Made by a program: the position numbers and the translations under genes. Positions 1 through 7,889 of a DNA stretch of 15,167 bases are shown here, in pieces. Under the pieces are notes generated by a model. The model was not told where the DNA came from. It did not search any database and saw only the letters and a list, made by a program, of their open reading frames with translations. Positions within the stretch are counted from its first letter, which is position 1. Each line of letters begins with the position of its first letter. This DNA is from Acidobacteriota bacterium (GTDB lineage: Bacteria > Acidobacteriota > Terriglobia > UBA7540), in contig JAJYHU010000187.1 in NCBI GenBank assembly GCA_021784615.1, positions 1-15,167 of the forward strand, written 5' to 3'.

Positions 1-31
1 GTTGGGGGTTCGATTCCCTCACGGCTCACCA
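1..31 (+). tRNA. tRNA 3' end (partial, probably tRNA-Lys)
   Basis: This is the right-hand end of a tRNA cut by the window edge. The T stem pairs bases 4-8 (GGGGG) with 16-20 (CCCTC, one G-U) around the seven-base T loop TTCGATT at 9-15. It is followed by the acceptor 3' strand ACGGCTC (21-27), discriminator A28 and an encoded CCA tail (29-31). The anticodon lies outside the window. The acceptor 5' strand should read GAGCCGT, which resembles bacterial tRNA-Lys (GGGCCGT/GAGCCGTTAGCTC type); the amino-acid assignment is an inference. Short T tracts at about 40-44 and 70-75 could help termination, but I see no convincing hairpin before them. Confidence 0.85.
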
Positions 32-255
32 TCTGATCCTTTTTGAAATGCACCGTTTATGGGCCAGGACTTTTTTAGGCCTATTTCTTTCCCTTTGCTG
101 ATCACGCCCGCCGAGGATCACTTCCAATCTCCCGCTCAATTTTGAAAGCTGTTTCAACCATGGCAGGCTGTTTGATGGAATTTCCTGCGATCAGGCCACG
201 TTAAGAAAGAAACTGGTTCAGGCTTCTTACGCTACAAGCTTTATGGCGGGCGGTC

Positions 256-759
256 CTAATGGGGTATGCCTAGAAAATCCTCGAGGGCACGGAGCCTCTG
301 TCGGAAGAAACCTTGTGGATCTCTAACCCAATCGATGCTCCACTCGTATGATTCCACCCATGAATCCTTCTGGGACCATACCAGCCGAAGCCTTGGCCAA
401 CATAACACGCTGATTGCCGACGCCTTTCCAGTCGGACTTCTGAGCGGGATTGGCGGGTTTTGCGGGAGTTCTTCGCCGAAAGGATATCTGTTCTGCAGGA
501 ATTGGATGGCATATTCCCAGCAAGCTTTCGCCGTTCGTTCTTGGGCCTCATATTCCGTCTTGTCAGATATCAACCTCGCACCTACCAAGGCACGAGGCGG
601 GTCAGGACGCAGACGCATAACTGGGCGCAGCGACTCAAAGACAAAGAAAATCGCCACACCCAGGAGAACATACGGCCACACCCGTCCTCTGCGTTTAGGA
701 GGCTCCTCCGGCGGATCAACTCCATACATGTCGTTGATTGCCGAATATCTCTTGTCCAT
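256..759 (-). CDS. Single-pass membrane protein of unknown function
   Basis: The 167-residue protein is not recognised as a named family. It has a charged, proline-rich N terminus (residues 1-27, ending KRRGR), one hydrophobic segment at about 28-43 (WPYVLLGVAIFFVF), and then a soluble domain rich in Trp and aromatic residues, with a motif like YPFGEELPQNPP near the middle and several WS/WV pairs towards the end. The positively charged residues before the segment predict N-in topology, so the C-terminal domain would face the periplasm. The ATG at 759 has only a weak GAGTGA ribosome site upstream. The protein-like composition and clean transmembrane segment favour this strand over the overlapping plus-strand frame. 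It ends with TAG. No function is assigned. Confidence 0.72.
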   Translation of the reverse strand: MDKRYSAINDMYGVDPPEEPPKRRGRVWPYVLLGVAIFFVFESLRPVMRLRPDPPRALVGARLISDKTEYEAQERTAKACWEYAIQFLQNRYPFGEELPQNPPIPLRSPTGKASAISVLCWPRLRLVWSQKDSWVESYEWSIDWVRDPQGFFRQRLRALEDFLGIPH

Positions 760-894
760 TGATCACTCGTTACTAATAAACTAACATGTCTTGAAACCGC
801 TCACTCACAAATCGGCAAATCCAAGGCGCCCTTCCATCCCCGCCCCATTCATACGCCTTGGAAAACTCATCGAGAGGTCGAACTGGAGGCCAGG

Positions 895-1218
895 CTACCT
901 GAGAACTTCAAGGCCTGCTTGGATACCTCGAGCCGGTAAGAGCGCCCGCACCCAGACTACCCGGCATGCCCCAAATTGAGTCCCTCTGCCCCTGGAGAAA
1001 GCGTAGACCAGCAGCCCTGGGACCAGTCCGAAATGGGTCCGAATCTGGAGCCCGTGTTCTGAAACGTTCGTCGCAATAACAGGCTGCACTTTATCCTCAA
1101 CTTCCGACTTAACCAGCAACGTAACCGGGAAGTTCGTCTGGACTCGCGCCTCCCGCCGCGGTTTGCGTCCGAGGGCCCCAACCACGCATTTCTCCTTGAT
1201 CGCATCCTTGATCGGCAT
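895..1218 (-). CDS. Single-domain PilZ (c-di-GMP receptor type) protein
   Basis: This 107-residue protein is essentially one PilZ beta-barrel. Both c-di-GMP binding signatures are visible: an RxxxR motif (RREAR, about residues 21-25) and an N-x-S-x-x-G motif (NVSEHG, about 51-56), followed by barrel strands and a typical ending with GIQAGLEVL. PilZ domains with these motifs bind cyclic di-GMP and pass the signal to a partner, since a lone PilZ domain has no output of its own. Longer frames begin at GTG 1269 or ATG 1245. I prefer ATG 1218 because AGGTGGG lies 5 bases upstream, whereas neither upstream start has a well-placed ribosome site. It lies 135 bases upstream of the membrane-protein gene on the same strand. 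Nothing here says which process it controls. Confidence 0.85.
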   Translation of the reverse strand: MPIKDAIKEKCVVGALGRKPRREARVQTNFPVTLLVKSEVEDKVQPVIATNVSEHGLQIRTHFGLVPGLLVYAFSRGRGTQFGACRVVWVRALLPARGIQAGLEVLR

Positions 1219-1704
1219 AACGTCCCACCTGCTTCGTTCGTGCATCCGTTGGGCTCGCTGTGCGGCCACCCTTCACGGAATCTGTCCACATCCGTGGCCG
1301 CTCCAATTCCCCTTGTGTCATTGACTGGTGACAGAAATAGCCACCCGGCAACGACTTACGCTAGTTCCCTTCTAAACAACAGCAAGAAGCTTGCCACACC
1401 CTCGTTATCAGCGATTATTTCTTCAGGAATCATCTCGACTCGCGCCAACTTCCATTGCAATTAGTTAACTATGTTGTCAATAACTTGGCGAAATGGCTTC
1501 AGGTTCCGCTGGCCGCGGCGGGCACGAAAGCAACCCCTCGAAGTCAGGAATTCGCTGAACGAGCCAGCGTGGTCCGCTCCGCCACAGAACGATGCAGGGA
1601 TCATTCATCTGAGGCGGTTAAAGGCCTTTCGGCATGGGATGACATCAGAAACTTGGGTGGAGGGAGACTCCGATCCATGGTTGTGGCGACGCGGGCGCAC
1701 CGCA
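1219..1704. other. Intergenic stretch without a supportable gene
   Basis: About 490 bases upstream of the PilZ gene. Open frames exist on both strands, but none has family motifs, a ribosome site and protein-like composition together. A perfect 10-base palindrome TAGTTAACTA lies at 1462-1471, and TTGACA occurs on the minus strand at about 1476-1481 without a good -10 partner. The PilZ promoter probably lies here but cannot be fixed. Confidence 0.4.
1224..1230 (-). promoter_or_regulatory. Ribosome binding site that sets the PilZ start
   Basis: AGGTGGG on the minus strand, 5 bases before ATG 1218. It supports the short 107-residue form over the longer GTG/ATG alternatives. Confidence 0.55.
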
Positions 1705-1871
1705 TCATTTGGCCGCTTGCGCTTCGGGCTTCTGAGACGCCTTCAGCAGGTATTCTTGCAATTGAAACGTGCGACTTTACGGGATTGGAGCGTGTAGCCA
1801 AGGATTGCCCTTGCCTGGCCGGGTCCGGCCTGCGCATAAAGCAAAGGTCCGCTCAAGAAGCTGTAAGTTAT
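1705..1871 (-). pseudogene. Decayed C-terminal fragment of a tetratricopeptide-repeat-like protein
   Basis: Reading the minus strand leftwards from 1871, one frame gives a run ending LGYTLQSRKVAR. At about 1769 a one-base shift into the next frame gives FQLQEYLLKASQKPEAQAAK followed by TGA (1705-1707). Joined by one missing base, the ~55 residues look like the last TPR helix pair of bacterial TPR proteins (Q-x-EYL, small residues, PEAQAA ending). Each frame alone is closed by stops: TAA at 1777-1779 in the second and TGA at 1872-1874 in the first. There is no start codon or ribosome site. The TPR reading is by eye and the fragment is short, so this is tentative. Confidence 0.35.
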
Positions 1872-1938
1872 TCAATGGAGCACGGCAGCGCTGAACCGCC
1901 GTCCGCTGCAATCGGATTCCCGCAAGCTCCCTACGCTT

Positions 1939-4068
1939 TCAGTTCGTTGCGCTTTCGATTGTCACCTCGCGCTGCAATGGAAGGTCGCTCGACGAAGTCC
2001 CCACCATGACGGTGTACCTGCCCGGCGGCGAGACCCAATGATGAGCTGCCGTATCGTAATAGGAAAACGACCGCGGGTCTATGCTGAGCTTCACCTGCCG
2101 GGTCTCGCCCGGTTTTAAAAAGACCTTTGCAAAAGCGCACAACTGGCGTGGCGGTTCGCCGTTCGCAACAGGCTGCCCGATATAGGCCTCGACAACCTCG
2201 GCTCCGGCCCGGCGGCCCGTGTTGGTGACATTAACCGTCGCATGGACGTCAAGGGGCAGTGGGCCCGCCGTGGTGGGCGCGACCACAAGATGGCTAAGCC
2301 GGAACGTGGTATACGACATGCCATAGCCAAAGGGGAATAACGGTTTGTGGCCAGTCGCATCGTACCACCGGTAGCCAACTTCGAGCTTCTCGCTGAAGAC
2401 AGACCTGCCGTCAATTCCCGGCCATTGTTCGGGAGTGCTGGTGGGAATTTCAACCGCCGTGCGCGGGAACGTCAGCGGCAATTTCCCCGCCGGATCAACA
2501 TCTCCAAACAGGATGGCGGCAATCGCATTACCGTCTTCCTGGCCCGGATACCACGCTTCAATGACGCCGCGCACATGGCCAATCCAAGGCATGAGGACCG
2601 GGCCGCCCGTATTCAGCACGACGATGGTTTTTGGATTGGCGCGGGCAACGGCCGCGATAAGCTGATCCTGATTTCCAGGCAGTTCCAGATTCGGGCGGTC
2701 ATGACCTTCACCCTCGATTGTGTTTACAAACACGATCACCACGGACGCCGCTCGCGCCGCACTGCCCGCTTGCGCAAGGTTGCTGCCGTCCGCGTAAGAC
2801 ACGCGAATTCCAGCGCCGGCTCGCTTGCGAATGCCCTCCACGGGGCTCACCACGTAAGGCGCAACCACATGCGAGCTTCCCGTGCCTTCAACTTGCGGCT
2901 TGTTTCCGCCGTCCGCGCCAATAACGGCAAGGGAAGAAACACCTGCAAGGGGAAGAATGTCGCCCCGGTTCTTCAGCAGCACGATTCCCTGCTCTGCCGC
3001 CTTGCGGGAAAAAAGGTCGTGCTTCGGGCTGCGCGCATTGGCGCTCCAATTGCCCGTCTGCTCCTTATCAAATAGGCCGTGGCGGAACATTGTCACCAGA
3101 ATGCGCCGCACATGCTCATCGAGCGTTGCTACGCTGACCTGGCCGTTTTCAACAGCCGCCTTGAGCGCCTGGCCATAGTATTTGTCACTGGGCATTTCCT
3201 GGTCGAGGCCGCCCTCGGCAGAACCAACCGTGGAGTGGGTCGCGCCCCAGTCACTCATGACCCAGCCCTCAAAGCCGATTTGTTTCTTGAGAAGACCATT
3301 CAGCACGTGCGGGTTTTCGCAGGAATAAACGTCGTTGGTCTTAACGTACGCGCACATGAAAGTGCCCACGTCTCCGCCAGAAACCGCGGCCGCAAACGGC
3401 GGCAAGTAAATCTCCTGGAGGGTTCGTTCATCCACTACGGAGTTGATCTTGCCCCGATTGCTCTCCTGGTTCATGGTCAGATACATATTCGCGTCCGCAA
3501 TGGGGCCCTCGCTCTGGATGCCCTTGATTTCTGCCGCAGCCATCTGGCCGTTGAAATAGGGGTCCTCGCCAAGGCTTTCAAACGTCCGGCCCCACTCCGG
3601 CACACGGACGACGTCAATCGTGGGGCCCAGTTCGACGTTGGTGCCCTTTTTCCATTGCTCTTCGCCAAGAACCCGTCCGTAGGTGTTCAGCAGGCCCGTA
3701 TCCCAACTTGCGGTGGCAGCAATGGGGGCGGGCAGCAGCGTTACGTCCTTCGCGCCGTTCCCTACCCCGGCACGACCGTCAGAGAGCTTGAGCGCGGGAA
3801 TGTGCAAGCGTGGATTCGCCGGCACATAGCCGACATACCCCTTGACCGGAATTGGATGAACGCCGTGAACCATCGTAATCTTTTCATCAAGCGTCATCGC
3901 ACGGATCAGCAGATCGGCCCGCTGCCCTGCCGAAAGCGACTTGTTCATCCAGGGCTCGCGAGCGCTTGAGCGCACAGGGGCGACGACCACAAACAACAAC
4001 GCCGCCAATAACATGAAAACAGCCCCGGTTACCTCACTAAAACCAACCCTTCGTCTCCATTCGCCCAT
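1939..4068 (-). CDS. Secreted glycoside hydrolase family 3 beta-glycosidase (beta-glucosidase/xylosidase type)
   Basis: This 709-residue exo-acting glycosidase releases sugars from non-reducing ends with retention; the exact sugar is unknown. In the numbering from GTG 4071 (710 residues), a Sec signal peptide spans 1-37 (RRR then VFMLLAALLFVVV, cleavage near SSA). The TIM-barrel domain covers about 50-335 with substrate-binding SDGR near 97-100 and the nucleophile Asp274 in VMSDWG. The alpha/beta sandwich is at about 350-555, with GEGHDR containing the likely acid/base Glu455. PFGYGMSYTTF near 580 leads into a C-terminal fibronectin-III-like domain (about 600-705). The length is normal for bacterial GH3 of this architecture and all key residues are present. 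GTG 4071 and ATG 4068 are adjacent; ATG is preferred because GGGAGGA lies 8 bases upstream. It follows the CxAxR sulfatase by 115 bases on the same strand and is probably co-transcribed, so it may act on the desulfated product. Confidence 0.95.
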   Translation of the reverse strand: MGEWRRRVGFSEVTGAVFMLLAALLFVVVAPVRSSAREPWMNKSLSAGQRADLLIRAMTLDEKITMVHGVHPIPVKGYVGYVPANPRLHIPALKLSDGRAGVGNGAKDVTLLPAPIAATASWDTGLLNTYGRVLGEEQWKKGTNVELGPTIDVVRVPEWGRTFESLGEDPYFNGQMAAAEIKGIQSEGPIADANMYLTMNQESNRGKINSVVDERTLQEIYLPPFAAAVSGGDVGTFMCAYVKTNDVYSCENPHVLNGLLKKQIGFEGWVMSDWGATHSTVGSAEGGLDQEMPSDKYYGQALKAAVENGQVSVATLDEHVRRILVTMFRHGLFDKEQTGNWSANARSPKHDLFSRKAAEQGIVLLKNRGDILPLAGVSSLAVIGADGGNKPQVEGTGSSHVVAPYVVSPVEGIRKRAGAGIRVSYADGSNLAQAGSAARAASVVIVFVNTIEGEGHDRPNLELPGNQDQLIAAVARANPKTIVVLNTGGPVLMPWIGHVRGVIEAWYPGQEDGNAIAAILFGDVDPAGKLPLTFPRTAVEIPTSTPEQWPGIDGRSVFSEKLEVGYRWYDATGHKPLFPFGYGMSYTTFRLSHLVVAPTTAGPLPLDVHATVNVTNTGRRAGAEVVEAYIGQPVANGEPPRQLCAFAKVFLKPGETRQVKLSIDPRSFSYYDTAAHHWVSPPGRYTVMVGTSSSDLPLQREVTIESATN

Positions 4069-4076
4069 CACAGAAT

Positions 4077-4083
4077 TCCTCCC
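4077..4083 (-). promoter_or_regulatory. Ribosome binding site of the GH3 gene
   Basis: GGGAGGA on the minus strand, 8 bases before ATG 4068 and 5 before GTG 4071. It favours the ATG slightly. Confidence 0.6.
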
Positions 4084-4183
4084 GGAGCGCCTCGTTATGC
4101 AGAACGTTCGCGCAATCTAGGTTAGGCAAGCAGCCGCGGCAAAGCCGAGGTTTTACCTTGAAGCGTTACATTACTGCCAGGCG

Positions 4184-5803
4184 CTAACTTTCGTCGATGA
4201 TTTTACGATGCCAATCTTCCTTTGCAAACTCATGGGTCGGATAAAAAGGAGGCGCGCCCCGCTGATCCTTGTCAAATGGCGCGATCCCCGTTGTGTTGAC
4301 GTACCAGGCGGCAAGGCGGCGTTCCAACCCGTGCTGGACTCCCGCAACCGCTCGATCACCATAAAGATTGTGCAGTTCATTCGGGTCCTGCTGATACGCG
4401 TACAACTCGCTCTGGCCGCTTGGACGCAAAACCAGCTTGTGGCTGTGCGTGCGCACCATCGCCGCACGAGAGACCGTCTGCGGCTCGTCAACTTCCAGCT
4501 TCTCCTTGGGATAGTAAATTTCTGCCGGCGCGCAGTCGGCGGGCTCGTAACACTGAGGTTCGTAAACGTTATACCCGCCTTCCGAAAAAGCCGCGCGATC
4601 GGGATCACCGGGTTGGCCGTGAATCTGCGGCAGCAGGCTGCGCGCAAAATGCGTGTGGCGAGCTTCGATGCCCGCCAGATCAAGGCAGCTCGCCATCACG
4701 TCAAACAGTTCCACAATCTCCTCTGAAACGTGGCCCGGCGCCCCGCCCGGCACACGGGCGATCACTGGAACGTGGGTAAGAACGTCTCCAAGCTCGCTTG
4801 GCCACTTCTCAACCAACCCATAGTCGCCTGCATAGTCACCGTGATCCGAAAGGACAAACATCGCGGTGTCGCTCGCATGGCGAGTTCGGTCAACCGCCTC
4901 CAGCAGTTCTCCCAAAAGCCAATCCGTAAAACTCACCATTCCGTAATAGACCGCCCGGATCTTGCGAAACGTGCTCTCTGGCAATGAATCGATGTGGTAG
5001 GCCTTTCGGATTCCTTCGTAAAAGTTCGGTTTCCTGGCCGGCCCGATGGGCCGCAAAGGCGGCAATTTTGCCGGGTCATAAAGATCGTGAAAACCTTCAT
5101 ATCCTCCGTAGGGCGGATGAGGAGAACCCAAAGGAAGAAAAAGACAAAACGGGCGGTCCTGATGTTGCCGCTCAAGGATTCGAATGCCCGCCTGAAGGTG
5201 CTGGTAATCGGGAGAACTGCGCCGGTCGCCGCCCTCCGTATAGAGGAATGAGTAATAGTGCGGATCGCCAAATGGCCAGGGGTTTCCTGAAGATTTTTCG
5301 CGCTTTCCCTTAAGCGGAGGTTGATTATTCCACTCCGTTACACTTTCGTAAAATGATTGCGCCGCCAACGCATCGTTCTTGCCGTACCAGAAAACGTCGT
5401 ATCCGTTTTGCTTCAGGTAGCGAAACAGATTCGGCTCCTCGGGGCGGAGAAAGTAATAGAGGCTTCGGTGCCCCCGCACGCTGGTGGGCCATCCCGTAAG
5501 CAAACTGCACCGGGAAGCGCCGCAAACCGGATACTGGACGTAGCAATTTGAAAACCTTGTGCCTTCGCCCGCAAGTTTATCGAGATTGGGAGTGCGACAA
5601 ACCGGGTTACCGAAACACGAAAGCACATCCGCCCGCAACTCATCCGGCATAAAGAGGATCAGGTTGGGCCTTTGGGTTCTTTTTTGCGGACCCTCGGCGG
5701 ATGAAGGCCCACTCGCGTTAGCTACACGAGACCCAAGGCCCGCCCCAATCGACATACCCGCAACACCAAGAAAATTACGACGCGAGATATCTTTCTTATC
5801 CAT
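4184..5803 (-). CDS. Tat-exported S1-family sulfatase with a CxAxR formylglycine motif
   Basis: This 539-residue alkaline-phosphatase-fold sulfatase hydrolyses sulfate esters. A twin-arginine signal (SRRNFLG, residues 8-14) is followed by a small-residue hydrophobic stretch, so it should be exported folded. The core starts near 45 with NLILFMPDELRAD (Asp54, metal ligand). The maturation motif is CGASR with Cys94 as formylglycine precursor, followed by CSLLTG. His229 (SPHPPY) and Asp320-His321 (LSDHGD) complete the expected active site. A C-terminal sulfatase subdomain contains LYAYQQDPNELHNLYGD, the usual closing signature. ATG 5803 is chosen over ATG 5854 because it has GAGGGAG 10 bases upstream and puts the Tat motif at the N terminus. 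The Pro of CxPxR is replaced by Ala, a variant known from anaerobic-maturase (anSME) substrates. The S1 subfamily and substrate are not assignable by eye. GH3 lies downstream and a second sulfatase is divergent. Confidence 0.94.
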   Translation of the reverse strand: MDKKDISRRNFLGVAGMSIGAGLGSRVANASGPSSAEGPQKRTQRPNLILFMPDELRADVLSCFGNPVCRTPNLDKLAGEGTRFSNCYVQYPVCGASRCSLLTGWPTSVRGHRSLYYFLRPEEPNLFRYLKQNGYDVFWYGKNDALAAQSFYESVTEWNNQPPLKGKREKSSGNPWPFGDPHYYSFLYTEGGDRRSSPDYQHLQAGIRILERQHQDRPFCLFLPLGSPHPPYGGYEGFHDLYDPAKLPPLRPIGPARKPNFYEGIRKAYHIDSLPESTFRKIRAVYYGMVSFTDWLLGELLEAVDRTRHASDTAMFVLSDHGDYAGDYGLVEKWPSELGDVLTHVPVIARVPGGAPGHVSEEIVELFDVMASCLDLAGIEARHTHFARSLLPQIHGQPGDPDRAAFSEGGYNVYEPQCYEPADCAPAEIYYPKEKLEVDEPQTVSRAAMVRTHSHKLVLRPSGQSELYAYQQDPNELHNLYGDRAVAGVQHGLERRLAAWYVNTTGIAPFDKDQRGAPPFYPTHEFAKEDWHRKIIDES

Positions 5804-5813
5804 TAGTTGTTGA

Positions 5814-5820
5814 CTCCCTC
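5814..5820 (-). promoter_or_regulatory. Ribosome binding site setting the first sulfatase start
   Basis: GAGGGAG on the minus strand, 10 bases before ATG 5803. The alternative ATG at 5854 has no such site. Confidence 0.5.
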
Positions 5821-5958
5821 GGGCAGATGTTCGTACACCGCGCAAGTTTTCCATGAACCATCGACCCGCATTGAAGTCGGGTTCAAATAGAAAGATATGG
5901 TAGCGCTGGTGATGCTCTCAAATTTCAAGCAAAATCGCAATTCCCCCGGATCAGTTTT

Positions 5959-5974
5959 TCCGCCTTGTGGCGGA
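5959..5974. repeat. Perfect 6-bp hairpin in the divergent intergenic region
   Basis: TCCGCC-TTGT-GGCGGA forms a perfect 6-bp stem with a 4-base loop. A T run precedes it on the plus strand (so A follows on the minus strand), hence it does not fit an intrinsic terminator in either direction. It could be an operator or a leader hairpin of the minus-strand sulfatase transcript. Its function is unknown. Confidence 0.4.
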
Positions 5975-5981
5975 GCCATTA

Positions 5982-6006
5982 TGACCGCATTAGCCCATAA
6001 CGGTCA
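5982..6006. promoter_or_regulatory. Inverted repeat, candidate operator between the divergent sulfatase genes
   Basis: TGACCG (5982-5987) and CGGTCA (6001-6006) are exact 6-base inverted arms separated by 13 bases, a spacing compatible with a dimeric helix-turn-helix regulator. It lies between the two divergent sulfatase genes, about 180 bases from the minus-strand start and 340 from the plus-strand start. No regulator gene is in the window. Chance occurrence is possible. Confidence 0.3.
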
Positions 6007-6058
6007 ATTTGAGGATTGAAATGTACATAATCACTCTTTTCGCACTCTTTTCGCCTTC

Positions 6059-6087
6059 TTGACAGACCCGAAGCCGCCGATTAGCAT
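6059..6087 (+). promoter_or_regulatory. Candidate sigma-70-type promoter for the second sulfatase
   Basis: A consensus -35 TTGACA (6059-6064) is followed after 17 bases by TAGCAT (6082-6087), a 4/6 match to the -10 consensus. Transcription would begin near 6094, giving a leader of about 250 bases before ATG 6345. It is the best promoter-like site in the intergenic region. No experimental support is available. Confidence 0.4.
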
Positions 6088-6344
6088 GTGAAACGTTAGC
6101 CGTGGGAGCGCGTCGTGCGCGGAAGATTACATTCCGTGAAGGGGATAGCGGGGACACAGGAGCAAGCGCATCCTCGCGCGGCTCAATATGTGCTCGTGGT
6201 TTAAAATCCAAGGGGGCAGACGATCCCATCAATTGTGAACTCCCCAGAGAAACCGTAAGCCATGGCCAATTTTATGCCGCCAAAAAGGATCGCGCTAACG
6301 CCAGGGCGCTGCTGACAGCCGTTTAATATGGGAAGGGGAATTCT
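6088..6344 (+). other. Long untranslated leader or gene-free stretch before the second sulfatase
   Basis: There is no recognisable gene here. A frame from GTG 6102 to 6326 encodes a low-quality basic polypeptide without motifs or a ribosome site. GGAAGGGG at 6331-6338 is the ribosome site for the sulfatase at 6345. I see no known riboswitch consensus. Confidence 0.35.
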
Positions 6345-7889
6345 ATGGACTCTAGCGATCAAGCATCCCAAAGCTCCAGACCCTGCATGCCGCGGCGCAA
6401 ATTCATTAAAGATTGCGTCGCCGGAGCAGCAGGCGCGTCCGCCCTGGGAACGCTGTGCGGTTCCGGGCTGGCGTTGGGCGACAGGCCATCGCCCATGCGT
6501 CCCAACATCCTGTATATTCACTCCCACGATACGGGCCGCCACATTCAACCTTATGGGTACGACGTCGAAACTCCTCATTTGCAGCGGCTGGCGGAGCAAG
6601 GCATTCTGTTCCGGCAAGCCTATGCCGCAGCCTGCGTATGTTCCCCCAGCCGGGCCAGTTTGTTGACCGGAATGTACCCTCACAGCAACGGCATGCTGGG
6701 CTTGGCCCATCTGGGATTTTCCCTGAATGATTACCACCAGCACCTTTTGTGGACCCTGCGCCGGTCCGCCGGCTATTATTCGGCCCTGATCGGCCTTCAG
6801 CACATTGCGAAGGACCCGAACGTGATCGGGTATGACAAGGTGCAGGAATTTCCGGGCAACCACGTCGAGCAGGTTGCGCCTGCGGCCGCGGACTTCCTTA
6901 AGAATCTGCCGAAGCAGCCTTTTTTCTTGAATGTCGGCTTTTTTGAAACTCACCGTGCTTTACGCAATCCCGGACCGGACGAGCAACCTCGCTTTACAAA
7001 GCCTGCCCACACGCTTCCGGACACTCCGGAGACACGGGCCGACATGGCGGGACTCAAGGCCAGCATCCGGGCGCTCGATTGGGGAATGGGCGTCGTCCTG
7101 AAGGCTCTAGAGGATAACCATCTGGCGGATAATACACTGGTCATCGCCACCACCGATCATGGCATCTCCATGCCGCACATGAAGTGCTTCCTGTACGATG
7201 GGGGGATTGAAGTGCGCTTGATCATCCGAGGTCCAGGAGGGTTTGAGGGCGGGAATATCTGTGAATCGCTGATTTCCCAGGTCGATTTGTTCCCAAGCCT
7301 GTGCGACCTTTTGCAAATTGAACCTCCGGGATGGTTGCAGGGCAAGTCTATCCTGCCGGTCCTCCATCCTTTCCTTCCAGGACATCACCCCGGGGCGACC
7401 TTTGAAAACAAGCATTACTCACCTTCCACGCGGAAGGTAACCACCGTTACCGAGTCCGTTCCACGAATCATGGAAGTCAGGGATGAAGTTTTCGCGGAGA
7501 ACAATTTTATCGTCGCCTATGAACCGGTGCGGGCGGTACGGACCCGCCGCTGGAAGTACATTCGTCACTTTGGCGATCGTCGCCGCCCGGTCTTGTGCAA
7601 CACCGAGGACAGTCCGAGCAAGCAAGTGTGGATGGACTATGGTTGGGCGGAACGAGTCGTCCCGAAAGAAGAGCTTTACGATCTTCTCTTCGATCCCAAT
7701 GAAACTTCCAACCGGACCGAGGACCCGGCGGCTCTGGATGCACTGAAGGAAATGCGAGGACGGCTCGATCGTTGGATGCACGCGACCAACGACCCTTTGC
7801 TCAAGGGACCGATTGAGCCTCCCTGTGGGGCCATCATCAATTTTCCTGACGACATTTCCCCCACAGACCACGTGGAAAAGGTTTCATAA
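6345..7889 (+). CDS. Tat-exported S1-family sulfatase, heparan N-sulfatase-like, with canonical CxPxR motif
   Basis: This 514-residue sulfatase has a twin-arginine signal (PRRKFIK, residues 16-22) followed by an Ala/Gly-rich hydrophobic segment to about 45. The catalytic core begins with NILYIHSHDTGRHIQPYG (about 54-71, metal ligand Asp62). The maturation motif is CSPSR with Cys99 as formylglycine precursor, then ASLLTG. Further active-site residues visible are His203 (ETHR), Asp271-His272 (TTDHG) and Lys280 in HMKCFLYDGG. The closing signature is ELYDLLFDPNETSN (about 443-456). The IHSHDTGR start and short C-terminal part resemble bacterial N-sulfoglucosamine sulfohydrolase-like enzymes; this is a family resemblance, not a substrate assignment. 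ATG 6345 has GGAAGGGG 6 bases upstream. The gene stands alone on the plus strand, divergent from the CxAxR sulfatase and convergent with the TIM-barrel gene. Confidence 0.95.
   Translation: MDSSDQASQSSRPCMPRRKFIKDCVAGAAGASALGTLCGSGLALGDRPSPMRPNILYIHSHDTGRHIQPYGYDVETPHLQRLAEQGILFRQAYAAACVCSPSRASLLTGMYPHSNGMLGLAHLGFSLNDYHQHLLWTLRRSAGYYSALIGLQHIAKDPNVIGYDKVQEFPGNHVEQVAPAAADFLKNLPKQPFFLNVGFFETHRALRNPGPDEQPRFTKPAHTLPDTPETRADMAGLKASIRALDWGMGVVLKALEDNHLADNTLVIATTDHGISMPHMKCFLYDGGIEVRLIIRGPGGFEGGNICESLISQVDLFPSLCDLLQIEPPGWLQGKSILPVLHPFLPGHHPGATFENKHYSPSTRKVTTVTESVPRIMEVRDEVFAENNFIVAYEPVRAVRTRRWKYIRHFGDRRRPVLCNTEDSPSKQVWMDYGWAERVVPKEELYDLLFDPNETSNRTEDPAALDALKEMRGRLDRWMHATNDPLLKGPIEPPCGAIINFPDDISPTDHVEKVS

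Noticed and set aside
1455..2009. 184-codon plus-strand frame in the gap before GH3
   Set aside because: It runs 70 bases into the 3' end of GH3, lacks a ribosome site and motifs, and overlaps the more protein-like minus-strand TPR remnant.
2347..3969. Long plus-strand open frames (2347-3075 and 3079-3969)
   Set aside because: They lie opposite the GH3 gene, whose signal peptide, nucleophile motif and FnIII domain are all intact. The plus-strand translations are Arg/Ala-rich and have no family motif.
4134..4150. Hairpin CCGCGGC-AAA-GCCGAGG followed by TTTT on the plus strand, between sulfatase and GH3
   Set aside because: It has a stem mismatch, a 3-base loop and faces the wrong way for the minus-strand genes. 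No plus-strand transcript is expected there.
6201..6953. 250-codon minus-strand frame overlapping the start of the second sulfatase
   Set aside because: It covers the sulfatase Tat signal and CSPSR region on the opposite strand, and its product is low-complexity and motif-free.
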